Counted from the first letter of the stretch, positions 35,202 through 44,553 are shown. The stretch is DNA of 64,000 nucleotides from Massilia sp. W12 (GCF_037300705.1 NZ_CP147776.1:1736001-1800000), one strand, 5' to 3'. Notes: generated by a model not told the origin, from the sequence alone. Numbers and translations are program-made.

Positions 35202-37951
35202 CGCAAAGCCTCCAGTATTTGTTGCGGCGTGACCGGGGTGGCGCTAAAGCGCTTGCCGCACGCCATCGCCAGCGCATTCATCAAAGCCGGGCCGGTGGGA
35301 CAGAATACCGCCTCGCCGATGGCGCGCGCGGTATTGTCATCAGGCGGCGCGGGCAGGGTGATCAATTCCATGCTTGGCATATCGCCCATTTTCGGCACAT
35401 GGTAGCGATGCAAATTCCACGCGCCATTGCCGGGGCCGCTGGCGTCGGTCGGCGCATCTTCGGTGAACAAAGAGCCGAGCGCCATCGCCACCCCGCCGTG
35501 ATATTGGCCGGCCACAATCTGCGGCGACAACAGGCGCCCGGCGGATAGCGCAGTGACCACCTGCTCAACCTTGATCGCGCCGGTTTTCGGGTTCACGCTC
35601 AAGCCCACCAGACAGGCGGCGGGCGCATACACGCTGCGCCCGCAACGCGCCGCTTGCGCCGGCGGATTGCGCAAATTGCTGCGCGCCAAACGCTGCACCG
35701 GTTTGCCGGGGTCGCCGCCATGCATGCCAAAACCCAGCCAATCCAGCGGCAGATCGTGCACGCCGCTGTGCAGGGCGAAATCAGCTTGCGCAAAGCGCAT
35801 GCCAAACGTGGCGTGGGCCACGCAATACGCCGGCAAGGCCAGTTGACGCAAGGCCGCCATCAGCTGCGGCATGCTCAGGGCAGGCAAATCAGCTTGTTTT
35901 GCCGCATGCAAACGTCCCTGCCGCCATTGGCAATCATGCGGCGCCACCGCGCGCTGCCACAGATGGCGCGCGGCCGGCACAATGCTGTGCAAAAACAGGG
36001 CCTGCGCGGCATATTGCACCACATGAAAATTATGAAATGCGCCCAGGCAAGCCGCCGCCGGCCCCGCCAGGCGCAATACTTGATCGAGCGGGTCGCTGCT
36101 GGCCGGCGGCTCGCCGGTTTGCGCCGGCAGCCCCGCATTCTGACAACCCTGTTGATTATTGCCCGACTTGCGCCCGGGCGAATGCAAGCCCAGCCCGGTG
36201 AAGATGGCCATCTGTCCCATCGCAATGCTGCTGGCGTTGCGTCCCAGTCCCCAGGCCGGGGCCAGACCCAGGGTGGTGGCAGCGCCATTGCCCATATCCA
36301 CATATGGCGTATGCACAATCACCGCGCCATCCGCGCCCAGCTCGACCGCACCGAACATGCCATCCATCGAGGTGCCATAAGCTTGATTGCTCATCGCGAA
36401 ACCCACCCCGTAGCGCAAGCCCTGACGCGCTTTTTTGGCCTGCTGCGCGGCGCGCTGGCGCCACAGCGGATGCGTCTCCAGGCGCCGCATCATCTCCAGC
36501 AATTGCAAATCCTGCTGCAGCGGGGCGCCGCTGATATTGCGCGCACCGCTTTGCATCAAGCTCTTGCGGCGCAGCGCAAACGGGTCGATTTTCAATTCCG
36601 CCGCCGCTTCATCGAGCAGGGTTTCAATCGCCATATACGCTTGCGGCCCGCCAAAGCCGCGATGCGAGCCGCCGATGATGTGGCGCGTCTTGATCGCTTT
36701 TGCGCTGGCGGCAGCGAGTGGAATCTCATAGCAGCTCATCGAGGACAGCGCGGCCAGATTGGCGACATAGGCCGAATAATTGCGCTCGCCGCCGCTGTCA
36801 AACACATAATCGGCCAGCAGACCGCGCAGGCGGCCATCGCTTTGCAGTGAGATTTGCATGGAAAATTCTGTCGGACAGCGTTTCAAGCCGACCTGGAATT
36901 GCTCATAGCGGTCAAAATGCCAGCGCAGCGGTTTATCGCAACACGCCGCCAGCAGCGCCAGATAGGGCGCAAAAAACGAGGCGTCGCGCCCGCCAAAACC
37001 GCCGCCGGGCGGGCAACAGATCAAGTCAATCCGTTTCAGCTGCACGCTGCTGCAATCGTACACTGTGGCGCAGTCGGCAATATCAACCCCGGGCGATTGT
37101 GTCCCCATCACCAGGTGCAGCGCGCCTTGGGCGGCGTCAAACCAGGCCAGACCGCTTTCCGGTTCCATAAACATCGGATCCAGCGCCTGGGTCGAAAAGC
37201 TGCGCGCAAAATGGCGCAAACCGGCTTCATCCGAGAGCGTGGCGCGCACCCCCAGGGCCACCACCTCATGCCGTTGTTGGTACACCTCGGCCGGAGTTTG
37301 GTAAAAAGAAAAATCCAGCCTGTCGTCGCGCACAATGCGCGAAACCGGGCCGTAATCCGCCTTTACCGGCGCGGCGGGCGCACCCCAGCGCAAGACATCT
37401 TGATTAAATTGCAGCACTTTGCGGGCGCGCCGGTAAGTATTGAAATCAGCAAAAATCAAGATCGCCGCTGGCTGCCCATACCAATCCGGCGCGCTGCCGA
37501 TGCGCGTGAAAAACGGCGCATTCATGCTGGCGGCCTTATCCGGCAAACCGCGTTTTTGCAGGCTTTGCGCATCAATTATCATATGCGGCTTAAGCGCTGG
37601 CGGCAGCAGCGACAAATCAACGCCGAGCAAGAGCGCATCCACGCGCGGACAGCGCAGCGCATAGGCAAAATATTCCGCATCTTGTGGCCAGTCTGGAAAA
37701 TCGCGCGCCGCCAGATCGCGCGCATACAGTTTTTGCCCCAAGACCTTGGGCAAACCGTCGATGCGCCGGCGCGCCACCCCCGGCTTGGGCGCCCAGGCCG
37801 GGCTGGCCGGGTCGGCTGCGGCGGACTTGGTCGGGGCCGCCTGGGCCGCCGGGGAAATGGGCAGGGCGCTGATGGACAAACTGACCACCGCGCCATTGCC
37901 CAGGGTTTTCAAAAATTCGCGCCGCGCCATACCGTTTGCGGGATGTGGCAT
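35198..37951 (-). CDS. Molybdopterin-binding subunit of a molybdenum hydroxylase (IorB type)
   Basis: 917-residue large subunit of the xanthine dehydrogenase family, closest in layout to IorB and related aldehyde dehydrogenases. The N-terminus MARREFLKTLGNGAVVSLSI is a twin-arginine signal, so the enzyme is likely exported folded to the periplasm; the small subunit lacks one and would be carried along. Molybdopterin motifs include GGGFGGRDASFFAPYLAL, GGSHRGFGGPQAYMAIETLL, and near the end AIGEAVFCPTGPALMNALA with the active-site glutamate in GEA. GGAG six bases before the ATG fixes the start. Substrate cannot be told; N-heterocycles or aldehydes are candidates. Confidence 0.9.
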   Translation of the reverse strand: MPHPANGMARREFLKTLGNGAVVSLSISALPISPAAQAAPTKSAAADPASPAWAPKPGVARRRIDGLPKVLGQKLYARDLAARDFPDWPQDAEYFAYALRCPRVDALLLGVDLSLLPPALKPHMIIDAQSLQKRGLPDKAASMNAPFFTRIGSAPDWYGQPAAILIFADFNTYRRARKVLQFNQDVLRWGAPAAPVKADYGPVSRIVRDDRLDFSFYQTPAEVYQQRHEVVALGVRATLSDEAGLRHFARSFSTQALDPMFMEPESGLAWFDAAQGALHLVMGTQSPGVDIADCATVYDCSSVQLKRIDLICCPPGGGFGGRDASFFAPYLALLAACCDKPLRWHFDRYEQFQVGLKRCPTEFSMQISLQSDGRLRGLLADYVFDSGGERNYSAYVANLAALSSMSCYEIPLAAASAKAIKTRHIIGGSHRGFGGPQAYMAIETLLDEAAAELKIDPFALRRKSLMQSGARNISGAPLQQDLQLLEMMRRLETHPLWRQRAAQQAKKARQGLRYGVGFAMSNQAYGTSMDGMFGAVELGADGAVIVHTPYVDMGNGAATTLGLAPAWGLGRNASSIAMGQMAIFTGLGLHSPGRKSGNNQQGCQNAGLPAQTGEPPASSDPLDQVLRLAGPAAACLGAFHNFHVVQYAAQALFLHSIVPAARHLWQRAVAPHDCQWRQGRLHAAKQADLPALSMPQLMAALRQLALPAYCVAHATFGMRFAQADFALHSGVHDLPLDWLGFGMHGGDPGKPVQRLARSNLRNPPAQAARCGRSVYAPAACLVGLSVNPKTGAIKVEQVVTALSAGRLLSPQIVAGQYHGGVAMALGSLFTEDAPTDASGPGNGAWNLHRYHVPKMGDMPSMELITLPAPPDDNTARAIGEAVFCPTGPALMNALAMACGKRFSATPVTPQQILEALR

Positions 37952-38132
37952 ACCGTCTCCAGATTTGATTGCTTTGCTGCAAGTGTAACCTTTTCCTGCC
38001 TGAAATTTGCCAGCGTGACCATATGCGGCAAGCCGCTGTTTTGTTCACGCCAGTTAGATAGGTACAGTTAGCTTATTTTTAAAATTGTTACGCAAACAGA
38101 TTTCATTTATAGGGGTAGGTGCATATTTTCAG

Positions 38133-38162
38133 TTGCAATATTTCCTCATTGCAATTTATAAT
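38133..38162 (+). promoter_or_regulatory. Promoter of the PEP-CTERM protein gene
   Basis: TTGCAA, 18-base spacer, TATAAT, in the AT-rich 321-base gap between the divergent molybdenum hydroxylase and PEP-CTERM genes. The untranslated leader would be about 100 bases. Apart from this box I see no gene or clear hairpin in that gap. Confidence 0.65.
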
Positions 38163-38272
38163 GCACACGTCATACGCCAAGCGTTTGATCCATCCCGCCG
38201 CCTGCTGCATGGTTCATGTGCGGCCTCACTCTGTTCTCACCATTTTCTCACCATCCAATCACAGGAAAAAAT

Positions 38273-38839
38273 ATGCGTAATCTGATCTCCGCCCTCGTTT
38301 TGAGCATCGCCAGCCTCGGCGCCCAAGCCGCCACCGTGTTGCCGAATGGCAGCCTGCTGGATCTGGGCTTGTTCGGCCCCGGCTCTTACCGTCTGACCGC
38401 CAGCGGCACGATTGATTTGTGCGGCGACAGCAGCTTTACGATGGGGCCGGACGGGCGCCCGGTCAGCAGCGTGACTTGCGGCCATTATGGGAGCGTGTTC
38501 AATCCGGACGGTTCGTATATCGCCGACGGCACAACTGGCCGCGCTGGCATGAACGCCAAAATCGGCGCCTTGATCGGCACCTTCAACGCCAACGCTTACA
38601 CCGGCAACAACCCGAATGCCGCCCAAGCCGATGACTGGTTTTTGATCGGCTTTGATAAGACTATCAATCTGACCCAGGCCGGCCATATCTATGCTTCGGT
38701 GAACGACACTTACCACCCGAATAACATCGGGGCCTTCCAGGTGAATGTGCAAGCGGTGCCGGAAGCGCAAACCTGGGCCATGATGGCCGGCGGTCTGGCT
38801 TGCCTGGCCGCCTTTGCGCGTCGCCGCAAAGCTGCTTAA
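38273..38839 (+). CDS. PEP-CTERM sorting-domain protein
   Basis: 188-residue exported protein of unknown function. The signal peptide is MRNLISALVLSIASLGAQAA. The middle part is Gly/Asn/Asp-rich without a recognised domain. The C-terminus VPEAQTWAMMAGGLACLAAF followed by ARRRKAA is a complete PEP-CTERM signal: the Pro-Glu motif, one membrane helix and a basic tail. Such proteins are cut and sorted by an exosortase (EpsH/XrtA), which must be encoded elsewhere because none is in the window. AGGA before the ATG selects the start. The family is common in EPS-producing betaproteobacteria. Confidence 0.9.
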   Translation: MRNLISALVLSIASLGAQAATVLPNGSLLDLGLFGPGSYRLTASGTIDLCGDSSFTMGPDGRPVSSVTCGHYGSVFNPDGSYIADGTTGRAGMNAKIGALIGTFNANAYTGNNPNAAQADDWFLIGFDKTINLTQAGHIYASVNDTYHPNNIGAFQVNVQAVPEAQTWAMMAGGLACLAAFARRRKAA

Positions 38840-38848
38840 TATAAGCTG

Positions 38849-38928
38849 CGCCGGCTTGCTGCAAGCCGGCGATTAAAAGCCTTCCTCCAGTCGCAGGCTT
38901 GAATCAAGCCTGCGTCAAACGCTATAAT
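38849..38928 (+). promoter_or_regulatory. Two related hairpins and an overlapping promoter
   Basis: CGCCGGCTTG-CTG-CAAGCCGGCG (38849-38871) and CGCAGGCTTG-AAT-CAAGCCTGCG (38892-38914) are two ten-pair hairpins with the same GGCTTG-NNN-CAAGCC core. The second one holds TTGAAT in its loop, which with TATAAT at 38923-38928 (18-base spacer) forms a promoter for the methyltransferase gene. The first hairpin may also terminate the PEP-CTERM transcript, though it lacks a T run. Confidence 0.5.
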
Positions 38929-39101
38929 TCCGACCCGTCGCAGGCCACGATGCTGCCTGCAGGCTCAACGCCAGTCCTGTTTTCAGCCGGCCCGCCCGGC
39001 AAGCCTTTTTCCCTTTGTTTTGTTTCGCAATGTGCGTATGCGCATCGCATTGTTTTTCTATTTAATTCTTATAAATAATCTTTAAGAAAGATTGCTTTTA
39101 T

Positions 39102-39851
39102 ATGCAAGCTCAATACGCTCACGCTCCTGATTATGCGCATATCTTTGACCAGCGCGCCGATGGCTACCACGCCGCCATGCGCTTAATGCCGCAGGCGCGC
39201 CGCGCCGAATTCACCACCCTGTTTTCCGAGATTCCTCTGCAAGCACATGACAGCATGCTGGACATACCCAGCGGCGGCGGCTATCTGCAACATTATCTGG
39301 ATACGCCATGTGCGATTCAATGTTTTGACTTCAGCGCCGGGTTTGCGCACGAAGGCGGCGCGCATGTGCAAAAAATCGACGCCCACGCCCCATTCTGGCC
39401 AATCGGCGTCGCCAGCCGCGTGGTGAGTCTGGCCGGCTTGCACCATTTTGATGATCCGCTCGCCGCCGTGGCGCGTTTATTGCGCCATGTGCAGCCGGGT
39501 GGCGTGCTGCATGTGGCGGATGTGGCGCAAGACAGCCCGCAAGGCGCCTTCTTGAATGGTTTTGTCGATCGTTACAACCCGCAGGGACATAAAGGTAATT
39601 TCTTCCCCACCGCGCGCAGCGCCTGGCCGGCGGATTGGCGCATCAGCCGCTTGCGCCAGGAAAACATTCCCTGGGTGTTTGCCGATGTGCAAGCGATGTG
39701 CTGGTTTTGCTGCAATCTGTTTGGCGTGCCGCTGCAGCACGCTGCGGCGCTGCAAGCCGAATTGGCGCGCCTGCCCGGGTATACCGAGTATGCAGACCGC
39801 TGCGAATTGCATTGGTCTTTGTTGTATCTGGATGTGCATGCGCCAGCCTGA
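39102..39851 (+). CDS. Class I SAM-dependent methyltransferase
   Basis: 249-residue methyltransferase; substrate unknown. MLDIPSGGGYLQHYL is motif I of the SAM-binding fold, AGLHHFDDPLAAVARLLRHV with QPGGVLHVADV are motifs II and III of the UbiE/type-11 group. The C-terminus contains a Cys/Trp-rich stretch MCWFCCNLFGVPL unlike standard enzymes. The predicted leader is about 170 bases and ends in an AATCTTT / AAAGATT hairpin (39080-39096) just before the start codon where a ribosome site should be; translation may therefore be controlled. Confidence 0.8.
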   Translation: MQAQYAHAPDYAHIFDQRADGYHAAMRLMPQARRAEFTTLFSEIPLQAHDSMLDIPSGGGYLQHYLDTPCAIQCFDFSAGFAHEGGAHVQKIDAHAPFWPIGVASRVVSLAGLHHFDDPLAAVARLLRHVQPGGVLHVADVAQDSPQGAFLNGFVDRYNPQGHKGNFFPTARSAWPADWRISRLRQENIPWVFADVQAMCWFCCNLFGVPLQHAAALQAELARLPGYTEYADRCELHWSLLYLDVHAPA

Positions 39852-39865
39852 AGCGGCTCTGCGCA

Positions 39866-41242
39866 TTACGCCAGCCAGTGCGGCGCATGGCTGCCCGGCG
39901 CCATCGCCGGCAGCCGATAGCGCGCCGGCGTATCGCGCAGCTGCGCGCTGTGGCGCAGCGCTTGCATGCGGCCAAAACCGCTCGCGCTGCACTCTGTAAA
40001 AGGCAGATGATCCGGCAGCGGGAATGCAATGCCATCGCTGATCTGTCCCAGGCTGCGCAGCCATTGCGCAGTTTGCGCCAGCGAGACCTCAACCGCCCAG
40101 CTGCCGCCTTCCTGGATTTGTTTAAGCAGCGCGGCTTGCGCCGCATATGCGATTAAAAAGCCGCTCGCGTAATCCAGAATCTGCACCGGCAGCGCCTTGG
40201 CTTGCGCGCTGCCGAAGGCTTGCGCTTCGGCATGATTAAAGCCGCTCGCAGTTTGCACCAGCGAATCAAAGCCGCGCCGCTGCGCCCATGGCCCCGTTGT
40301 GCCATAGGCGCTGAGCGAGACGGCGATGATGCCGGGACGCAGCGCGGCCAGGCTGCCCGCCTCAAACCCCAATTGGGCCAAGCCGCCGGGACGGTAGCCC
40401 TGAATAAAAATATGGCAATCGCGCAGCAGGGCGCGCAAGGCGTCCTGGCCGGCTTGCTGGCGTAAATCTAATAGTGCAGAGCGCTTGCCGCGCGACATAT
40501 CCATCAGCGCGTTGATATTCGTCAAATGCGGCGCATTGATCATCAACACATCCGCGCCATGCGCCGCTAAGGTGCGCGCGCCGACCGGGCCGGCGATGAT
40601 GCGGGTCAGATCCAGCACACGCACGCCGGACAGCGGCTGTTCGCCTGCGCCAGGCAAGTTCAGCGGCGGCGCCGCGCCAATTTTGCGCAGAGTCAGCAAG
40701 GGTTGCGCCGCCAGCGCAGCCGCTTGCGGGTGCATGTCCCATTCGGCAAAGCTGCGCATGGCCGAAACCACCAGCCCGCGCGCATTGGCGGCCTCTTCAA
40801 ACGCTTGCGCGCGCCAGCTTTGCAGCGCGCGGATGACATCTTCTTTTTCCGCGCTGGCGGCTGACAGCCCCAAAATATCCAGCGCACCGTCGCGGTGATG
40901 AGGGAAATTGGCGTGAATCCGCACAAAGCCATCCTGACAGGGATACAGGCCGGAAAATTTTTCCCACGCCGCCGGGGTATTGCCATCCACACTGAACCAG
41001 CCGCAACACTCCATGGCCGCCGCCAGCATATCCACCGCCACCGCTTGCCGGGGCGCGCCGCGCACATGATGCAACTCCGCCGCCGCCAAGGCCGCCGCCG
41101 CCACCGTCGCCTGCGCTGCTGCGCCGACCCGAAAAGACGAGGGCAGCACCGGATCGGCGCCAGTGAGCGTCAGGTAGTTGAGCGCGGCAGGGGGAAGTTG
41201 TAAAAGACGCCAGAGATCGGCGGTGATGTCATGGGTAGGCAT
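39866..41242 (-). CDS. CaiB/BaiF-type (class III) CoA transferase
   Basis: 458-residue formyl-CoA/carnitine CoA-transferase family protein. LSGVRVLDLTRIIAGPVGAR is the family start signature found in the middle of the chain, followed by HGADVLMINAPHL, DMSRGKRSALLDLR and SAYGTTGPWAQRRGFDSLVQ. The roughly 210 residues before that are a second, shorter related half (VAVDMLAAAMECCGWF), so it has the two-part architecture of some larger family members. The expected Asp nucleophile in the conserved GYGPWA...DSLVQ region should be checked. The start is uncertain: neither 41242 nor the ATG at 41290 has a ribosome site, but TACAAT at 41278-41273 favours the shorter form. Confidence 0.85.
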   Translation of the reverse strand: MPTHDITADLWRLLQLPPAALNYLTLTGADPVLPSSFRVGAAAQATVAAAALAAAELHHVRGAPRQAVAVDMLAAAMECCGWFSVDGNTPAAWEKFSGLYPCQDGFVRIHANFPHHRDGALDILGLSAASAEKEDVIRALQSWRAQAFEEAANARGLVVSAMRSFAEWDMHPQAAALAAQPLLTLRKIGAAPPLNLPGAGEQPLSGVRVLDLTRIIAGPVGARTLAAHGADVLMINAPHLTNINALMDMSRGKRSALLDLRQQAGQDALRALLRDCHIFIQGYRPGGLAQLGFEAGSLAALRPGIIAVSLSAYGTTGPWAQRRGFDSLVQTASGFNHAEAQAFGSAQAKALPVQILDYASGFLIAYAAQAALLKQIQEGGSWAVEVSLAQTAQWLRSLGQISDGIAFPLPDHLPFTECSASGFGRMQALRHSAQLRDTPARYRLPAMAPGSHAPHWLA

Positions 41243-41589
41243 GGAGGGGTGGGGTAAAGATGAAGACAATGAATTGTATATCGCGTGCATTGGATGTTCT
41301 TGTGTGCTGAAGAGTGCTTGGAAATTTTGGTCTCTATTCAGCCGCTGCGCTAAGGAAATGCTGATTTAATGAGCTGGACGATTTCTGGTCGCGCCGCATT
41401 CAGCTTCAATCCTCACAATTTTAGAACTCTCCCCCCGTTCGCTGAAACGCCTCAATTCGACGTGGCGCCTCAGCATGCCTATCCAATTCCAGATGTGCAC
41501 CCCTCATTGCGCCAGTTGGTATCGCGACGCAACAAACCCGCTGCGCAGCTCGCAGTTTCACTGTGCACTGCAAAAAAATTTCCCGAATC

Positions 41590-41738
41590 TTGAACACAAG
41601 CCCGCGAATTCGCGTAAAATGCCGCGCTGCTTCAGTTGGCGTGCGTGATTGAAAAATCCGCCCCGGCTGAATGCATATTGTTAAACGCGAACCGCTTCGC
41701 CAAGGGTGCCGCCAGGATGGCGGTGACTGAGCCGGTTC
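41590..41738 (+). promoter_or_regulatory. rpsB promoter and structured S2 leader
   Basis: In the 520-base gap before rpsB. TTGAAC (41590-41595) and TAAAAT (41615-41620), 19-base spacer, form a possible promoter. The leader then folds into an outer stem GAACCG / CGGTTC (41689-41694, 41733-41738) around an inner perfect hairpin CCGCCA-GGA-TGGCGG (41709-41723), ending 24 bases before the start codon. This fits an autoregulatory S2-binding leader. The remainder of the gap (41243-41589) holds nothing I can support. Confidence 0.55.
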
Positions 41739-41762
41739 AAGAACCAACCCTAAGGAAATATT

Positions 41763-42521
41763 ATGTCCGTCACAATGCGTGAAATGCTCGAAGCCGGTGT
41801 CCACTTTGGTCACCAAACCCGTTTCTGGAACCCGAAGATGGCTTCTTACATCTTCGGTCAACGCAACAAGATTCATATCATCAACCTGGAAAAGACCATG
41901 GTCATGTTCCAGGAAGCGATGAAACATATCCGTCAACTGTCTTCCAACCGTGGCACCATCCTGATGGTGGGCACCAAGCGTCAAGCGCGCGACATCATTG
42001 CGCAAGAAGCGCAGCGCGCCGGCGTGCCTTTCGTTGACCAGCGCTGGCTGGGCGGCATGCTGACCAACTTCAAAACCATCAAAAGCTCCATCAAGCGTCT
42101 GAAAGACATGGAAGCCGCCATCGAAGAAGGCGCGCTGGAAAAAATGTCCAAGAAAGAAGCCCTGATGTTCCAACGCGAATTGGAAAAGCTGCAAAAGTCC
42201 ATGGGCGGCATCAAAGACATGAACGTGCTGCCTGACGCGCTGTTCGTGATCGACGTCGGCTACCACAAAGGCGCTGTGACCGAAGCCGCCAAGCTGGGCA
42301 TCCCGGTGATCGGCGTGGTTGACACCAACCACAACCCGGAAGGCGTGACCTATGTGATCCCGGGCAATGACGACTCCTCCAAAGCGATCGCGCTGTACGC
42401 CCGTGGCGTGGCAGACGCAATCCTGGAAGGCCGCGCCAACGCCACCACCGAAGTGATCGAAGCCATCAAGTCCAACGCCACCGGCGACGACTTCGTGGAC
42501 GAAGAAAACGCAGACGCCTGA
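41763..42521 (+). CDS. rpsB: 30S ribosomal protein S2
   Basis: Ribosomal small-subunit protein on the back of the 30S head-body junction. It has 252 residues. [20 protein letters not shown] at the N-terminus, [33 protein letters not shown] and [19 protein letters not shown] are all S2 signatures. It begins the conserved rpsB-tsf-pyrH-frr order. Codon use is strongly biased, as expected for a highly expressed gene. A terminator lies between it and tsf, so tsf is reached by readthrough or its own promoter. Confidence 0.98.
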   Translation: MSVTMREMLEAGVHFGHQTRFWNPKMASYIFGQRNKIHIINLEKTMVMFQEAMKHIRQLSSNRGTILMVGTKRQARDIIAQEAQRAGVPFVDQRWLGGMLTNFKTIKSSIKRLKDMEAAIEEGALEKMSKKEALMFQRELEKLQKSMGGIKDMNVLPDALFVIDVGYHKGAVTEAAKLGIPVIGVVDTNHNPEGVTYVIPGNDDSSKAIALYARGVADAILEGRANATTEVIEAIKSNATGDDFVDEENADA

Positions 42522-42555
42522 TGCCCCAAGGCGGCATGCCGCCGGCAACAGCAAG

Positions 42556-42584
42556 AAAAGGGGGCCAGGCTGGCCCCTTTTTTT
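42556..42584 (+). terminator. Intrinsic terminator or attenuator between rpsB and tsf
   Basis: GGGGCCA, loop GGC, TGGCCCC with A-rich left flank and seven T on the right. Partial termination here would set the S2 to EF-Ts ratio. Confidence 0.88.
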
Positions 42585-42651
42585 GAATCAGATTCATATG
42601 TTGAGTAGCGCTTCATGAGAGCGCAAAGTTTATCGAAAACAGGAGAAAAAC

Positions 42652-43560
42652 ATGGCCGCAATTACAGCAGCGATGGTAGGTGAGTTGCGTGGCAAGACCG
42701 ACGCACCGATGATGGAATGCAAAAAAGCGTTGGTGGAAGCTGAAGGCGATATGGCGCGCGCGGAAGAAATCCTGCGTGTGAAACTGGGCGGCAAGGCTGC
42801 CAAAGCTTCGGCCCGCATCACCGCTGAAGGCACAGTCGCTGTGTACGTCGAAGGCGGCGTGGCGGCGCTGGTGGAAGTCAACTGCGAAACCGACTTCGTG
42901 TCCAAGAACCCGGAATTCCAAGCCCTGGCTGACGCCGCCGCCAAACTGGTGGCCAAGCACAACCCGGCTGACGTGGCTGCGCTGGGCGCGCTGGAAGTTG
43001 ACGGCCAATCGCTGGAAGCGATCCGCGCCGCTCTGGTGGGCAAGATCGGTGAAAACATGAGCTTCCGCCGCTTCAAGCGTTTTGAAACCGCTGACAAGCT
43101 GGCTTCTTATTTGCACGGCACCCGCATCGGCGTGATGGTGGAAATCGCCGGCGGCGACGAGCAAGTCGGTAAAGACGTGGCGATGCATATCGCTGCCATG
43201 AAGCCGGTGGCCCTGTCTTCGGATCAAGTGTCGGCTGAGCTGATCGAGCGTGAGCGCAGCGTCGCCACCCTGAAAGCACAGGAAGATAACGCCAAGCTGG
43301 AAGCTGAAGGCAAATCGCGTCAATCCGACGAGATCATTGCCAAGCGTATCGAAGGCGCAGTGCAAAAATACCTGAAAGAAGTGTCGCTGCTGAATCAGGC
43401 TTTCGTGAAAAACGACAAGCAAACCGTGGAAGCGATGTTGAAAGCCGCCGGCGCTACCGTCAAATCCTTCACCCTGTATGTGGTGGGCGAAGGGATTGAG
43501 AAGAAGGTGGATGATTTTGCCGCTGAAGTGGCGGCGCAGGTTGCAGCAGCCAAGGGTTGA
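42652..43560 (+). CDS. tsf: Elongation factor Ts
   Basis: Guanine nucleotide exchange factor for EF-Tu. It has 302 residues. The N-terminal UBA-like domain reads [20 protein letters not shown], the TDFV motif is in [16 protein letters not shown], and the C-terminal [10 protein letters not shown] and [13 protein letters not shown] are standard. It has AGGAG upstream and sits 130 bases after rpsB, past the terminator. Confidence 0.98.
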   Translation: MAAITAAMVGELRGKTDAPMMECKKALVEAEGDMARAEEILRVKLGGKAAKASARITAEGTVAVYVEGGVAALVEVNCETDFVSKNPEFQALADAAAKLVAKHNPADVAALGALEVDGQSLEAIRAALVGKIGENMSFRRFKRFETADKLASYLHGTRIGVMVEIAGGDEQVGKDVAMHIAAMKPVALSSDQVSAELIERERSVATLKAQEDNAKLEAEGKSRQSDEIIAKRIEGAVQKYLKEVSLLNQAFVKNDKQTVEAMLKAAGATVKSFTLYVVGEGIEKKVDDFAAEVAAQVAAAKG

Positions 43561-43570
43561 TGCAAACAGC

Positions 43571-43597
43571 AAAACGGGCCGCAAGGCCCGTTTTTTT
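43571..43597 (+). terminator. Intrinsic terminator after tsf
   Basis: AACGGGCC, loop GCAA (tetraloop), GGCCCGTT, followed by a run of seven T. Confidence 0.92.
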
Positions 43598-43690
43598 AAG
43601 CTGTGCTGCGCCGCATCCCGGCGCAGGTTGTTGAATGTCTGAGCGCTGTTGCGCATCGCGCCTTAGCGCTCGCCACCATGAGGAATACAG

Positions 43691-44428
43691 ATGAGCAATT
43701 CCAGCCAGGAAGCAGGCAAACCCGTTTATAAGCGCGTGCTGCTGAAATTGTCGGGCGAGGCCTTGATGGGTGAAGATGCCTATGGCATCAACCGCGCCAC
43801 GATTGAGCAAATGGTGAAAGATGTGGCGGAAGTGGCCAAGCTCGGCGTCGAGCTGGCGATTGTGATCGGGGCCGGCAATATTTTCCGTGGCGTGGCCCCG
43901 GGCGCCAAGGGCATGGACCGCGCAACTGCCGACTATATGGGCATGCTGGGCACGGTGATGAACTGCTTAGCCCTGGCGGACGCGATGCGCCAGGCTGGCA
44001 TGACCGCGCGCGTGATGTCGGCCATCAATATTGAGCAAGTGGTGGAGCCGTATGTGCGGCCCAAGGCGCTGCAATATCTGGAAGAAGGCAAGATCGTGGT
44101 GTTTGCCGCCGGCACCGGCAATCCGTTTTTCACCACCGACACCGCAGCGGCCTTGCGCGGGGCTGAGGTGAGCGCGGAAATCGTGTTGAAGGCGACCAAG
44201 GTCGATGGCGTGTACAGCGCTGATCCGAAAAAAGACCCGAACGCCACGCGTTACGCCACCATCAGCTTTGATGAAGCCATCACCAAGCATTTGCAAGTGA
44301 TGGATGCAACGGCCTTTGCCTTGTGCCGCGACCAGAAATTGCCGATCAAGGTGTTTTCCATCGTCAAGCCCGGCGCCTTGAAGCGCGTCATCATGGGCGA
44401 GGATGAGGGCACCCTGGTGCACGTCTGA
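43691..44428 (+). CDS. pyrH: UMP kinase
   Basis: Phosphorylates UMP to UDP for pyrimidine nucleotide supply. It has 245 residues of the amino-acid kinase fold: [16 protein letters not shown] at the start, [30 protein letters not shown] and [20 protein letters not shown]. Bacterial PyrH is a hexamer regulated by GTP and UTP. It is flanked by terminators on both sides, so it is probably transcribed on its own from the 93-base stretch after the tsf terminator. Confidence 0.98.
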   Translation: MSNSSQEAGKPVYKRVLLKLSGEALMGEDAYGINRATIEQMVKDVAEVAKLGVELAIVIGAGNIFRGVAPGAKGMDRATADYMGMLGTVMNCLALADAMRQAGMTARVMSAINIEQVVEPYVRPKALQYLEEGKIVVFAAGTGNPFFTTDTAAALRGAEVSAEIVLKATKVDGVYSADPKKDPNATRYATISFDEAITKHLQVMDATAFALCRDQKLPIKVFSIVKPGALKRVIMGEDEGTLVHV

Positions 44429-44439
44429 AAGTGTGGCGG

Positions 44440-44460
44440 CGGGCCTGTGCGGCCCGTTTT
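44440..44460 (+). terminator. Intrinsic terminator after pyrH
   Basis: CGGGCC, loop TGTGC, GGCCCG, then TTTT. Six-pair stem with a short T run, so weaker than its neighbours. Confidence 0.75.
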
Positions 44461-44553
44461 GCCTGCTTCTGCTTGCGGCGAAACGTCGCGCCGGCGCGCA
44501 ATGTAATACAATGCGCTCCTTTGGAGTGCAGCATTTCTATTCAGGAGGGCTTT

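Noticed and set aside
35654-38071. Two long antisense frames (about 400 codons each) opposite the molybdenum hydroxylase large subunit
   Set aside because: They are shadows in GC-rich coding sequence: Arg/His/Gln-rich, without motifs, and the opposite strand has clear family signatures throughout.
41369-41593. 74-codon frame upstream of rpsB
   Set aside because: No ribosome site, no recognisable family, and it runs into the probable rpsB promoter.
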